A stretch of DNA of 64,000 bases from Rana temporaria (GCF_905171775.1 NC_053491.1:225911247-225975246), one strand, 5' to 3'; shown: positions 33,283 to 46,769, numbered from the stretch's first letter. Notes: generated from the sequence alone by a model not told the origin. Made by a program: numbers and translations.

Positions 33283-33819
33283 TGAGAGCCAATTGGTCAG
33301 GTTAGATATTCCCAAACCATTGTTATTGTTTTTCTGCAGTACAAGTGTGGTTCTGCTGTACATATCTTTTCAACAAAATATAATTTAGAAGTCAAGTCTA
33401 GCCGCCATCTTACCCCGGTAGATGGATGATTACCAGCATGTCTGCACATCTAGACTGATGATGAAATATATAGAATTCTTAAGCACTAGACCCAAATATT
33501 TTCCTAAACTGGCAAAACGTCAACCTGGTTTAGATAGAGCTATGTTTTCCTGATCTAACTATCCTTTCGTCATTTAGAAACCTTAAAGAACCTAAATAAA
33601 TAAAGATGAAAAATATACATTTTCTGCTTTTGTTGTTCTATCATGTGCATCAAAGTGACAATGAAGCATTCTTCTTCTGTGTTAATTCCAGGCAGAATAA
33701 ATTACAAAAGATCTCCCAAGTTCTTCATTTTGTATATAAGATATATATAAAAAAACTATATACTTTTGTACTGTTCAGTCAGAAAACATATCAAAGTAAT
33801 TAGGTAGAAGCACCAGACC
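33283..33819. other. Unannotated AT-rich stretch
   Basis: No gene or recognised repeat. Confidence 0.4.
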
Positions 33820-34155
<336 letters not shown>

Positions 34156-34702
34156 ATAAATGTGTCAGTTTAAAGCTTTCCTGTTAAGACTACCATTTTG
34201 CAGTGCAGATTTGAATATAACTGGGTTCTGTGACAATAATACACATACTTCTGTTTGCGTATATTTGCAAATAGACCAACAGTGTTTAAAACTGTAAGCA
34301 TTACAGTTCAACTGTATTTTTTATTTTATTTTTTTTGTCATAGACCAACTGAATAAAGTATTATGAGTTTGTAATAACTAATGTGCATAGTGAGCATATT
34401 CTTGGCCTTTATCTTTGAATTAGTGTAGTGTGTCCTCCTGTGTACCAAACAAGGTATTTTATGTGGAAAATATATAATGTGTGAATCTATAAAAAATAAA
34501 AAAAAGTGTATAAACAGTCTGTCCTGAGGTCACTGCTTCATTAATTGTTTTCCTACTATGGAATATATCATGCTAATTAATTACTGACCTCCTGAATACT
34601 TAATAAAAGCATACTATTCTCACTTTATCTGTCTGTGGTGGAGAATTCTGAAATTAAAAATGTAATGCACAAACACGCCTTATCTACCTATTTGTGTATC
34701 TA

Positions 34703-34707
<5 letters not shown>

Positions 34708-34752
<45 letters not shown>

Positions 34753-34861
34753 CCATCTTAAAATATATAGGTAAGCCACTTTCATGTGTGCTACTTATTT
34801 TCCTACTGTGGGTAAATATATAAATAAATATATGTGTATATATAGATATATATCTATATAT

Positions 34862-34919
<58 letters not shown>

Positions 34920-34940
34920 ATATGTATATATATCTATATA

Positions 34941-35002
<62 letters not shown>
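34708..35002. repeat. Compound (TA)n microsatellites
   Basis: (TA)n at 34709-34751, then after a short unique spacer AT with TAGATATATATC motifs from 34835 to 35001. Confidence 0.95.
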
Positions 35003-35003
<1 letters not shown>

Positions 35004-35232
35004 CATTTATAAAGAATTGTTTAAATATAGTAGGTTTTAGAGAAATTGCTTTCCCAATGGTGAGTAGGTACAATTACAAAGTTTTAATACAGAACATGTT
35101 GAGGTGGCCCCATATCCATATATAAATCCATTATCTGCATGGTTGCAGTATGAGCTGTTTTCAGATGGCTGCTAAACAAAGATCATGAGTATGATTACTA
35201 GATACAGGTATATTCCCATTAGCCTCCTCTAC

Positions 35233-35449
<217 letters not shown>

Positions 35450-36037
35450 GAAAATATGGAATGTATGTATAAACATACCTATCAATGACAATAATTATCA
35501 GAAAAAATATAAATGAGAATTGTTTCAAGGACAGAATATACTGAAGAACATATCTGGGTGCAAAGTTTAGGGTAAAAAATGTATTAGCAAATTCATGTTT
35601 CTGACATGCTGTAGGTTTAATTTGGGCTTTTCTGCGGCAGTTACACTTCCTCCCCGGATAGACAACACTGCCATAAACAGATCAGAAGACCTATATATAG
35701 AAGACTACCGGGAATAGGGAACTACGCGCTAGTGCTTACTCTGTGTGAAAATGCACCCAAAATATAAACATAAAAAAATAAAATGTATAAAAATGCAACC
35801 TGTAACAATACAGCTGCCTTCTAGTGATTTAGAAATACTTAGGTGATTTAGGTGTGGTTATGTATAAAGAAATGCAGAACATCCAGGTGTGATGCCCCAT
35901 GTATGTACGGGCCTATTCAATCATCCCTTTAAACGCACATATGCATTACACATTGTATTCAAACATATATATATATGTGTGTGTGTGTGTGCATGTTTTT
36001 TCAAAATAGTTTTTCAAATTTTATATATATATAACAT

Positions 36038-36180
36038 ACACATTGGTGAATGCACAAGCTGCACATGTGCAATGTCCTGCAGCTTAAAAAAAATGTATAT
36101 ACAAAAACGTTATATATATATATATATAAATCGGATTCGTATCAATGTCCTGCAGCTTAAATTTTTTTTATACAAAAATG

Positions 36181-36258
<78 letters not shown>

Positions 36259-36362
36259 TGTATATATACATTTTTGTATATAAAAAAAATGTAAGCTGCA
36301 GGACATTGTTACGAATCCGATTTTTTAGCACATGTGCAGCTTGTGCATTCACCAATGTGTAT
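36038..36362. repeat. Inverted repeat centred on a long (AT)n
   Basis: CATTGGTGAATGCACAAGCT at 36041-36060 recurs inverted at about 36340-36359. Further in, GTCCTGCAGCTTAAA occurs twice on the left (36074 and 36146) and its complement once on the right (36290-36305). The centre is (AT)n, 36183-36256. Looks like an expanded microsatellite inside a foldback element. Confidence 0.75.
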
Positions 36363-38067
36363 GTATTATTTGATACACTCCCTGTAGTTTATTGGCTAGC
36401 CCTCAATCAGTATGGGTGTATTCCCCTTGTTATATAGGGGAATTGTGACAGATGTGAGTGATGTGTTGTGATACAGCTCAGATGTAGTCGATGCGCCATG
36501 TCCTATTGTGTCTAATGTGGAATGTGGAATCCCATCACTATAGGAAATAATTGTATGATTACAGATAAGTTGGCATCCTCTTGTGTATCTGTCTGTGATC
36601 CTACACCTATTTTATGATCAAGCGATCGTCCAATTGAAATCGATGCATGATATTTAATTTTTCTGACAGATTTGATGTCTATTATTTTGTGCTTTCGTTA
36701 TTTTAGCATTCTGCTGCGAATAGATTGGGAAAATCCTTGGCAGAATGTGTCACTTTCCTTATTTACTAATATGATTACTAAGAGACGAGTCATATTAGTA
36801 ATTAAATTACTCATAGCAATATTACTAGTAATATTATTAACTTGAATTAAATTTTATAGATCTCATTATAAAGGACATACTGCACCCACATAAAACTGTC
36901 AGGAGTGTCAGAAGCTTGGTTTGCTGGTACTTGTAGTTCCAGTCCAGTGAGCCACGAGCTGCCTGGTACTTGTTCAGTCTGTCCAGTGTAGCAGATTGCA
37001 GCCTTTAACAGACAGAAACTTCGATTTCTACTGAATTTGAATGTTTTCCTGCTGCAGCTTTTCAGGAATGAAGATTCCCCTGCATGCATTCCAGTTTATA
37101 TGTGTGTAATGTCCTGCACTATAGGGCAATCTAAAAGTGTGAAGTGTAAGCTTTTGGGTTCACTTCTGCTTCATGTGTTCATATTTGTGACACAGGAGGA
37201 ATGAGGTGTAGCGGTGGGTAATGCCAATCTATGATGCCAAACTTGAATGCCCCAGTATGCCCAGTGATCGGCTGCTGATCAGAAATGAATTGGTTGAAAT
37301 TTATATTTGTATTGTTTTTATTTGTTTGTCTCTGATTTTCTGCTCTGAAGTGTACTGAGAGCACTATGATGTACATTTCTTTTCTTCAATAAAAAAAAAA
37401 AAATGTAAATCGAAAAAAAAAAAAATGTATTGTTAAAACAAAAACAAAAATGAATTGGTTGAACTAGATGTTCTTTTTCAACCAGACTAGCTAGATAACT
37501 ATGTAACTATATGAAGACAACATAGGATGTGATGTAGCTCCTCTGCACATTATAGATCTGCTGATCTGATCAACAAGCAAGGTGATATAATAGAGGGATA
37601 ATATATAATAGAGGGAGGGACATATTTCCTTGTTAGTTGGACTCCAGCCTAAGCTCACAATTAATACAGACCTATCAGAAAAAGTGGCATGCACATGCAA
37701 TCCTCTACACAGCCATGGGAGCCTTAAGCTGGTCATACATTATACACATTTTCTTGTTCAATTTGATGTAGATTTACCTTGAACTATGTAGTACAAGCCT
37801 GATTGAATACAAATTAAGGTGTTTAGGTTTAACCTCTTATTGTATGGTTTTGGTAAATCTAAATGCAAGTTTACAAGAAACTTATATAGTGTATGGCCAA
37901 CCTTAGATTAATGGATGTATTGCTGATCTGACTCGTATCGATCCGATACACCTTGCTGTCACTTTTAGCCCAATGACAAACTAAGACAAGTGACATAACA
38001 TGCTTTTACATATTTTCGGATCAGTGGAGCTCAGATGCTGTGCAGGGCCCCCAGGGGCCCCCTGTCT
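36363..38067. other. Unannotated stretch, presumed intron 1 of the EMX-like gene
   Basis: Downstream of the exon on the minus strand. A/T-rich block 36600-36860 has several TAATTA/ATTA homeodomain-type words (AGTAATTAAATTACTC). A-runs at 37389-37402 and 37414-37426. No homeodomain-coding exon was recognised. Confidence 0.4.
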
Positions 38068-38073
38068 ACTCAC
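38068..38073 (-). other. Splice donor of the EMX-like exon 1
   Basis: Minus strand reads CTGCCCG|GTGAGT, a consensus donor, directly where similarity to EMX exon 1 is expected to end. It leaves a phase 1 junction. The conceptual frame otherwise stops one codon beyond GTGAG. Confidence 0.75.
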
Positions 38074-38362
38074 CGGGCAGTCGATGCCTCAGGATCCAGG
38101 GGCAGAAGCTGAGCGGGTCCCTGTGCAGTAAGCGATGTTGGGGGATGCCCAGTCCATGCCCATAGGGGTTAGCAGCGTGCTCCGGGAATACCAGATCTGG
38201 GGCACCAAACAGGCGGATCCCAGGGTGGAGGGGGCCAGAGGACAGTCCATGGCCAGCTTCAGAGTATTTTAGAGCTGTGGGTCTAAGAGGCTCCTCTGGG
38301 CTTCTGTCCGGACCCACCAAAGCTTCTATAGAGAATCCTTTCCTGGCTGGAGGCAGGAACAT
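38074..38362 (-). CDS. EMX-family homeobox protein, exon 1 (partial gene)
   Basis: 96 codons plus one base. EMX proteins are nuclear homeodomain transcription factors of the forebrain and urogenital system. The translation keeps the N-terminal signature seen in EMX1/2/3: MFLPPARKGFSIEALV (residues 1-16, with the MF.PA.K..F.IE.LV pattern), EEPLRPTALKY (23-33), a PDLVFPE segment (55-61), and RDPLSFCPWILRHR (81-94, the RDP..F.PW.LR.R motif preceding the intron). The start is set at 38362 (CACCATG, A at -3); an in-frame ATG at 38389 is also possible and an in-frame stop lies above it (about 38417-38419). The exon is shorter than in known EMX1/2 and departs from them at FCPW (normally FYPW) and at the end. 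Paralogue (EMX1, EMX3 or divergent EMX2) is unresolved. The homeodomain exons are not seen. Confidence 0.8.
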
Positions 38363-38760
38363 GGTGCTGCCCCTGGGGCCAATTACCATAACATAGGAGT
38401 CACTGTGTGCCAGTCCTCATCCCTTCTCTAAACACTGATTGCTCCGGATCTTCCGATGTCCCCAGATGGCTGTGACTGTTGTCACCTCCTTAGGTGACAA
38501 GAAGAGACCTTGTGCACACTTCTCCCTCTCTCTCTATGCAGATTTGTAGCTGAGATGAGGCTCAGGTGTCAGTGCCAGGCATACAGCAATGGGGGGAGAG
38601 AGCATATAGTCTGTGCTGGGGTAAGGCATAGCACCTAGCACTGCTGTACATGTGTTCAAGCTCCTCCCCCCAGCACACCTCCACCAATAGCAGAAGCACT
38701 GGCCCAAAAAGCCACGCCCATATGTCAAACTCACACTAAGATCCGATTTCCCCTTCTTCT
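38363..38760 (-). promoter_or_regulatory. Putative 5' UTR and promoter of the EMX-like gene
   Basis: Reading on the minus strand: a GGGCGTGGC GC/KLF-type box (38711-38719), an inverted CCAAT box (ATTGG, 38684-38688), a GGGGGGAGGAGC stretch (about 38660-38671), a weak TATA-like CTATATG (about 38603-38609), then a presumed leader to the ATG at 38362. Higher G+C than the flanks. The transcription start is inferred from spacing only. Confidence 0.4.
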
Positions 38761-39880
<1,120 letters not shown>

Positions 39881-41903
39881 AGATATAGTATATGGAAATT
39901 TAGGCACTATTTTAGTTACCCCAGGATGAAAGGCGAGAAAAAAAAATTATTTTATATTTCCCCACATTTTGGAGACAATCAAGTGATTTGGCAAAAAAAA
40001 AAATGAAAGGCAAAAAAAAAAAAAAAAAATGCCATGTTGGCATACTTGTGGTCAACTTGCGAAATTTAAATAGTTTTAGTTGATTTTAGTGCAAATGGAT
40101 GTGTTCTTAGGATTACAAAAGATCCGATCAGCTTCCTGAAGCTGTTCTCTTGCCAAACAATTGTCCCCTGATTATTAAAAAAAATTCATAGAAAAAAAAA
40201 GAAAAAGAAAACAGCAAAAGAGGTCAAATAAAAAATGTATAGCGACACAACACAAATAGCAATGGAATAGACATCAATTCCAAGAGAAAAAAAAAACACG
40301 ATATATATTTCAAATACAAAAGTTATATGAGACTTTCAATGTACCTCCTTGGGTGTAATGCCCAGATACGACCTTTGTAGGTAAAAAAATATAAAAAATA
40401 TATTAGAAAATTAACAAATATAAAAAGATTTAAAAACATATCCACAGGTTAGCTATCCCAGATTTCTTTCCTTACCCCTACACACAAAATATTGGTAATA
40501 AAAAATAAATAAATAACAAATGATAAACAAACACCATATTTTTTTAAATAAAGGGAAAAAGTATATATATGTTTTTCTTTACAAATGTAAAATTCGCCAA
40601 AGCAGCTCAATGAGCAAAATCGAGTTTCTATATAATTCTCCACTTTAGAAAAATTTAGCCAATGACGAAATTAAAAACATTTCTGTGACATTTATTTGCC
40701 CGTGAGTGTACTTTAATTATCCAATCTGGTTCAGGGGATTTCTTTATTTATGTATTTTATTTTTTTCATTTTGAAAGAACATTGTTCGAGCCAGATAGGG
40801 GAGACAGACGAATCGGACATCCCATGTCCGGCTGACACCATCAGTGTATGTTAACCCCAAAATGACAGACAGACCTTGCACAGCATGCCTCACTATATGT
40901 GTGATGCTTGGGGATTATCCCTAAACTAAAAAAAAAAGTAAAGAAAGGGGGACATGAAAGAAAATAACTCCTGCTATCTCCACTTCTAGGCTTCATTCTG
41001 CCAAATCCGATTTTTTTTTTTTTATTATTTATTCTTTTTTGGTTTGCAGTTATTTTTGCATTTAATTCTGATCTGGCATTGTGAATATTGTCCATCGGTC
41101 CCATTATAAAGTTGATATTAACAACGAAATAACCAGCAGACTGGCAGGACTGAGGAGGGTGCACTCTGCGCTGAGCTCAGTGCTTAACCAGCGCTAACAA
41201 TTCGCTCTCTCCTTCTAACCTGGATGGGGACAATGTGCGATATACAGAGAAAAAAGTCTTGTTATATTTCACATTATTCAATAAATTTAGGATTACATTT
41301 AGAGAAAATAATACATTAACAAAAAAACAAAAAAAAAGAAGGAAAGTGCAGATGTTGACCATTTACAAGTTTCATCAGAACGGTCACTGACTGTTCTCCT
41401 TTAGTTTTTATCATATTTTCTCAGGCTTTAATACATAGCGACCAAAGCCAATGTGTTGCTGGTTACATAAAATGACAGTGTCGAGAACCGAGACATTTTA
41501 GAAATGACAATTATATTTCTGTTTTCCTGCCAATGCTGAGTAATCAGAAGTAGAAAATTAGCACATGTTCTTAAACCTATAGGAAGGAGACTTCTGAGAC
41601 AGAAGCACTTGGCATAGTTGATAATGATACAACATGTCTGTACCCACTGTGAAGTTTGCATTCAAATGTAGCAATGCTTTATAATGTTGTTTTTAGCTGT
41701 TCAATTTTTATTTATATACCTTTTATAAACCTGCATTACATCTGTACATTATTTGAAAAAAAACTATCTGTTAAAAAAATAATTGTAGCATAATTGCAAG
41801 CGAAATGTATGTATAGCTCAAACCTTTTTATTATAGTACCATCAATTGTATGCAGCCCTTTACATATATTGTACATTCACCTCAGTCCATGCACTCAAGA
41901 AGC
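39881..41903. other. Unannotated AT-rich stretch with few repeats
   Basis: About 2 kb without MITE ends, unusual for this window. 40680-41230 is the most complex part (CTTTAATTATCCAATCTGG, GTGCACTCTGCGCTGAGCTC). Could hold regulatory DNA upstream of the EMX-like gene; no ORF supported. Confidence 0.35.
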
Positions 41904-42374
41904 TTAAAGCGGGGGTTCACCCGAAAAACACATTTTTAACATTAGATTGAGGCTAATTACGGGAAGCACAATCAATGCAGTACATACCGTTTTAGAGATA
42001 GATGTTCTCCGCGTCTTCCGGGTATGGGCTGCGGGACTGGGTGTTCCTATTTGATTGACAGGCTTCCGACCGTCGCATACAGCGCGTCACGAGTTCCCGA
42101 AAGTAGCCGAATGTCGGTGCGCAGGCGCCGTATAGAGCCGCACCGACGTTCGGCTTCTTTCGGCAACTCGTGACGCGCTGTATGCGACCGTCGGAAGCCT
42201 GTCAATCAAATAGGAACGCCCAGTCCCGAAGATCATACTCGGAAGCCGCGGAGAACATCTATCTCTAAAACGGTATGTACTGCATTGATTTTAAAGAAAA
42301 CACCCGATTGTGCTTCCCACAATTAGCCTCAATCTAATGTTAAAAAATTTTTTTCGGGTGAACCCCCGCTTTAA
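41904..42374. mobile_element. TTAA-flanked near-perfect 471-bp palindrome
   Basis: TTAA at 41904-41907 and 42371-42374. AAAGCGGGGGTTCACCCGAA at the left pairs with CGGGTGAACCCCCGCTTT at the right. Complementarity continues inward (GATAGATGTTCTCCGCG; TTGATTGACAGGCTTCCGAC; CGCATACAGCGCGTCACGAG) to a small loop near 42135. A foldback piggyBac-like MITE. Confidence 0.8.
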
Positions 42375-42384
42375 ACAATCTAAA

Positions 42385-42489
42385 GGGGTTGATTTACTAA
42401 AACTCGAGCGTGCAAATTTGGAGGCAGCTGTGCATGGTAGCCAATCAGCTTCTAACTTCAGCTTGTTCAATTAAAGTGATGCTAAAGTC
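42385..42489. mobile_element. Left half of family F joined to the start of family C
   Basis: GGGGTTGATTTACTAAAACT to TTCAGCTTGTTCAATTAA (42385-42474) is family F. TTAAAGTGATGCTAAAG (42471-42487) is the family C left end, at the same position in F as at 1025. Confidence 0.65.
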
Positions 42490-43524
42490 CAGTGGCGGCT
42501 GGTGGTAATTTTTTTTGTGGGGGGGGGGGAACAGTGCATCCACACCCACAACTGCCACCCCCCTCCACCAGTTGGGTCAGGTTGGTTGGTGCACTTACCC
42601 CATCCATGGCGGGCAATCACGGGTGGCTTCCCCGTCTCTCCTCCACAAGCATTACAGCAGCGGGCATCACAAGCACCTCATTCCCCTGCTCTGCGGCTTC
42701 TGTCTCCTCCCTCCTTCTTGGTGGCCAATCAGAATGCTTCTCCTCTTGGTCAATTGGGAAACAGGTCTCAAACCAGTGCTTCCTGATTGGCGGAGAGGTG
42801 ATTCAGTGTGAGAATAGGGAATATTCAGTTGGTATTTTCACACACCTGGGTGGACTCCGAGCGCATTCTCAGCGCCTCTAATCGGTGCTTCAAACCCCTG
42901 GACTGCTCTGTGCAAAACCACTGCAACAGAGTAGGTAAGTATAACATGTTTGTTATTTTTAAGAAAGAAAAATGCACGGGCGCTGCCTCCTCTATTCATC
43001 GCCGCCACCCACCACCCCCCCATCCATGCGCCCGGCCCCTTTCACGATGCCAGGCGCATGGATTCCAATGGGGGTGGTGGGTGGCGGCGATAGATAGATG
43101 AGGCAGCGCCCAAGCGTTTTTTTCCTTAAAATTAACAAACATGTTATACTTACCTGCTCTGTTGGTGGTTTTGCACAGAGCAGCCCAGATCCTCCTCTTC
43201 TTGGCTCCCTCGCTGGTGCCCCTGGCCCCTCCCTCCTGGCGAGTGCCCCCACAACAAGCTGCTTGCTATGGGGGCACCCCAGCCAAGCTGCAGCTCCATG
43301 TATCCATTCAAACACAAAGCCCCAGTTTAGGCCCGCCACCTCTCTCCTGATTGGTTAACTGACTTTGAGTGACAGCAGCGGGAGCCAATGGCGCCGCTGC
43401 TGTGTCTCAGCCAATCAGGAGGGAGAGTCTCTGACAACTGAGGCACTCGTGCACATCGCTGGATAGACATGCAATTTGACATGTCAAATCGCATGTCAAA
43501 AGGCACCAATGTGAATCATGGCTA
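42490..43524. mobile_element. Mosaic: element start CAGTGGCGGCTGGTGG plus two inverted family C pieces
   Basis: CAGTGGCGGCTGGTGGT at 42490 resembles a hAT end and recurs at 63983 (CAGTGGCGGCCCGTCC). Family C segments GGTAAGTATAACATGTTTG (42935-42953) and its complement CAAACATGTTATACTTACC (about 43136-43154) face each other, making a hairpin of about 250 bp around the CCACCACCCCCC region. Open frames here (up to 129 aa) lack any protein signature. Confidence 0.5.
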
Positions 43525-43525
43525 A

Positions 43526-43907
43526 GGCGGCGTGTACACGATAGGATCGCCAGAGGAGAGTGGTCTGAAGGACCGTTTTCATCAGTCCAAACCGATCGTG
43601 TAGGCCACATAGGTTCTTTAACCTTCTTCCGTCAAAAAAATGAGAACTTGCTTTAAAATTGAACCGATGGATGCCTAACCGATAGGTCAAAACCGATCGT
43701 TAGTATGCAAAAGCATCGGTTAAAAACCCGCGCATGCTCAGAATCAAGTCGACGCATGCTTGGAAGCATTGAACTTCGTTCTTTTCAGCACGTTGTTGTG
43801 TTTTACATCACCGTGTTCTGACACGATCGTTTTTTTAAGCGATGGTGTGTAGGCGCGACGGACCATCAGTCAGGTTCATCGGATGGACCGATCGTGTGTA
43901 CGCGGCC
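43526..43907. mobile_element. Family B Harbinger-like MITE
   Basis: Left GGCGGCGTGTACACGATAGG after TAA, right GGACCGATCGTGTGTACGCG + GCC before TGA. Interior has AACCGATCG/CGATCGGTT words and AACCCGCGCATGCTCAGAAT, shared with family A. Confidence 0.7.
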
Positions 43908-44515
43908 TGACTCACATTCATACATCAAGGCCAATTTAGCCTACAACCATGTCTTTGAAGCGTGGGAGGAAACTGGAATACCCAGAGTCCAAACTGTTGG
44001 GGTTGTCACCAAAAGATGTGAAAGAAATCTTCCAGCAGAGTATCTGCTGTTCCAATGAGAATGTTCCCTCACTCTGGAGGGATTTTCTCTAGCTTTCTGC
44101 TGTGTCTCCAGGACAAGAATTTATGAGAATACAAGCAAGCCGCAATAAAGTCACACAGGATAGTCGGCTGTCAAAGTCGCGTGACTTTGAAGCTGCATAG
44201 ATGTGAATCGGCACTTAGGCTTACAATCGCTTTAAAAAAGTTACTTTGTCTAATTAAGGCACTGCTGTTCATGTAGTCTTTTGTTGATGACAACTTTTTC
44301 AAGTGTAACTGATGATTATGAATCAATAGGACATATGTCCTCATTATTAATTTAGATTATTTTCAGTATATTAGTACATTTTTCATGAATGAAAAACGTC
44401 CGTTCCCCTAAAGCTTTGCCTAGAACCACATGGCTACTAATCAACACAGTGAATAAACCAGTGTTGAGATAAAAGGAGAAAATGTACAGTATATATGTAT
44501 TAGTACATTAACCCA
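43908..44515. other. Unannotated stretch
   Basis: No gene recognised; mixed composition. Confidence 0.4.
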
Positions 44516-44842
44516 CACTAGATGCAGTGCGAATTCACAGAAAATTCATTGCAGATTCGGCACAGCATCTAAATCGCAACCGATCCATGCAAGCTGATTA
44601 CGGAGTGTATTTAATGACACCGAGTAATCGGTTTTCAAAACGCAGCACGATTTGCAGAATTGGATCGCATGGGTGTAAACATCAGTTTGGTGCAAATGCA
44701 GTGCGATTTGAGCCATACAGATCCATGGCTCAAATCACACCCCAGAGATACCGCATGTACTCCGCACAGGAATGTGCTGCATTTCTTGTGTAAATTCATG
44801 CGGTGTCCTGCACCACAACAGTGGTAAGTCGGGCTAAACCAC
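44516..44842. mobile_element. Family G2-related element
   Basis: CACACTAGATGCAGTGCGAA at the left matches, inverted, the right end of 30163-30682. Interior CGATTTGCAGAATTGGATCG. Confidence 0.5.
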
Positions 44843-44852
44843 ATTAACAACA

Positions 44853-45129
44853 TTAAAGGATTTGTAAAGTCTCTGGCATTCTATGCATTAAGGGGAAAAC
44901 CCTCCTGTGCTGCAGCAGCCCCCCCCCCCCGGGCCCCCCTTTTTCTTACCTGAACCCAATAGTTCCAGAGACGAGAACGAGCCCAGCAGCTCCAGCCGCT
45001 GTCTCGGGTCCTCATTGGACAGATTGATAGCAACAGTAGTCATTGGCACTGGAGCGGTGAGGAATTAGGTATGTAAAGGACAGGTCGTGGGGTACTTTTA
45101 ATCTTCCTGCAGAGAATGCATCACTTTAA
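44853..45129. mobile_element. Short family C element with TTAA ends
   Basis: TTAAAGGATTTGTAAAGTCT at 44853 and GCATCACTTTAA at 45118-45129. GCATTCTATGCATTAAG (44877-44893) corresponds to the intact target of the P1 insertion at 1080. Confidence 0.55.
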
Positions 45130-45656
45130 GTAAAAGGTATAGTGTCATCTTAGCACATATTTGAAGGATTACTACAGTCAGTCCATTTCTGTATAACTTT
45201 TACATTATTATGTGCAGGACAGGACTTAGGGTGGTGGGGGGCCCTGGGCTTAAGTGTTGAAGGGGCCCCCTGGAGCCGAGAATTGGGGGGGATCAAAGAT
45301 GTTGAGCAAGGGGGGATCATAGTTGTTGAGCGGGGGGGGGCGAATTGAAGTTGTTGAGCGGGGGGGCGCAGCAAAGTTGTTGAGCGGGGGGGTGCCTCTC
45401 ACCTGTGCCGACAGCCGGGGTCACAGACTGTCATTAGTCCGGCTGTCGGCTTTCTTCCCTTCAGCAGCCACAGTCCTCCACACACCGATCCGGTTCCTCC
45501 TGCCTCCGTGCTGCCTCCTCTTGCAGTACGGGAAAATTAACCCTTTTGCGGGACTGCGGGAAGAAGCCGTCTGTGCAGGAAAGTCCCGCAGAATCCGTGC
45601 GTGTTGGGAGGTATGCGCAGGGCCGCCATCCGGAATTTTGGGGCCCCTTACACAGC

Positions 45657-46064
45657 TTAAAGGATCACTAAAGAAAAACATTTTTTTTTGCTGAAATGAC
45701 TGTTTACAGGGTATAGAGACATAATAGTTAACTGATTCCTTTTAAAAATGATTAAAAATAGATAAAAATCAATCATATAATGTGCCTCTTAGATGCAAAA
45801 ACGAAACTGAAACTAGTTTAGTCTTTGCATGTTATTTTATGCCTCTGTGCTGGACAGTGCCATAGAGAGTCATGAGTAGGAAAACGAAACTAAACTCTCC
45901 CATTACTTTTTTCATAAGGAGCCAGACAACCAGGAAGTGTCCACAACAGAGTAGTATTACAGCAACATCAAAACAAAAACAAGCAATGAGGACATGAAAC
46001 CAGGACTGCAGTAAGGTAAAGGAAGCTATTTAGCTTAAAAAAAATTCCTTTAGTGACCCTTTAA
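45657..46064. mobile_element. TTAA-flanked MITE (AGGGTCACTAAAG ends)
   Basis: TTAAAGGATCACTAAAGAAA and TTCCTTTAGTGACCCTTTAA, 408 bp, nested in the hAT element. Confidence 0.75.
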
Positions 46065-46199
46065 GGCATGGCCCCCCTGGAGCAGAGTACAGGGGGGGGT
46101 GCTGCCGCCTAAAATTGAGAAGCGGGGGGCTGCCGCAAATTGAGAAGCGGGGGGGGCCTTTACAAAATAAAGAAAAAAATATATATATATATATAAAAA

Positions 46200-46665
46200 A
46201 AGGGGTATAGCCATCAGGGGCCCTGGGGACCTCTGGGCCCTTTAATAAAAAGAAAAAAGAAACCTCTGGGCCCTTTAATAATAAAAAAAAAACATTTATA
46301 AAAAATGCATAAAAAAAGGGAGGTTGCCATCCGGGGCCCTGGGGACCTCTGGGACTTTTAATAATAAAAAAATATATAAACAAAAATAAAAAAATAAACA
46401 TTTATATAAAAAAAGGGGGGGGGGTTGCCACATGGGGCCATGGGGACCTCTGAGTTCTTTAATAAAAAAAATATATATAAAAAAAATATAATTTTTTTTA
46501 TAATAAAAAAAGGGGGGGTTGCCATCCGGGGGCCCTGGAGACCTCTGGGCCCTTTAATAATAATAATATATATATATATATACACACATATATATACACA
46601 TATATATATATATATATAGTATATATATAAAACATTTTTTTTAAGGGGGTTGCCATCCGGGCCCC
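46200..46665. repeat. Tandem array, units of about 90-115 bp, four to five copies
   Basis: Each unit has GTTGCCATCCGGGGCCCTGG + GGACCTCTGGGCCCTTTAAT followed by an A-rich segment of varying length. Starts at about 46208, 46323, 46430, 46518 and 46646 (last partial). Lies inside the hAT element. Confidence 0.8.
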
Positions 46666-46769
46666 CTATTGGGCGGGGCCCATGGGCTTGAGCCCAGTCA
46701 AGCATAATGGTAACTCCGGCCCTGATTATGTGCCTGCTGTTTCTTGTTTTTAGTCCCATTGGTATAGAG

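Larger units (their letters stand above)
45215..46724. mobile_element. hAT-type element, 1.5 kb, TSD ATTATGTG
   Basis: ATTATGTG at 45207-45214 and 46725-46732. Inverted ends CAGGACAGGACTTA and TAACTCCGGCCCTG (3 mismatches in 14). Contains G-rich GTTGAGCGGGGGG repeats (45290-45400), a TTAA element (45657-46064) and a tandem array (46200-46665). No transposase ORF. Confidence 0.8.

Noticed and set aside
36847..37089. Search for the EMX homeodomain exon downstream of exon 1
   Set aside because: The minus-strand frame here lacks any WFQNRR-type motif; no homeodomain exon could be found by eye between about 11 and 38 kb.
38534..38734. 66-codon minus-strand frame upstream of the EMX-like exon
   Set aside because: Overlaps the promoter-like segment, separated from the exon by stops and without splice signals or similarity.
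42492..43358. Overlapping frames of 86-129 codons on both strands
   Set aside because: GC-rich transposon mosaic; frames overlap in several phases and show no conserved domain.
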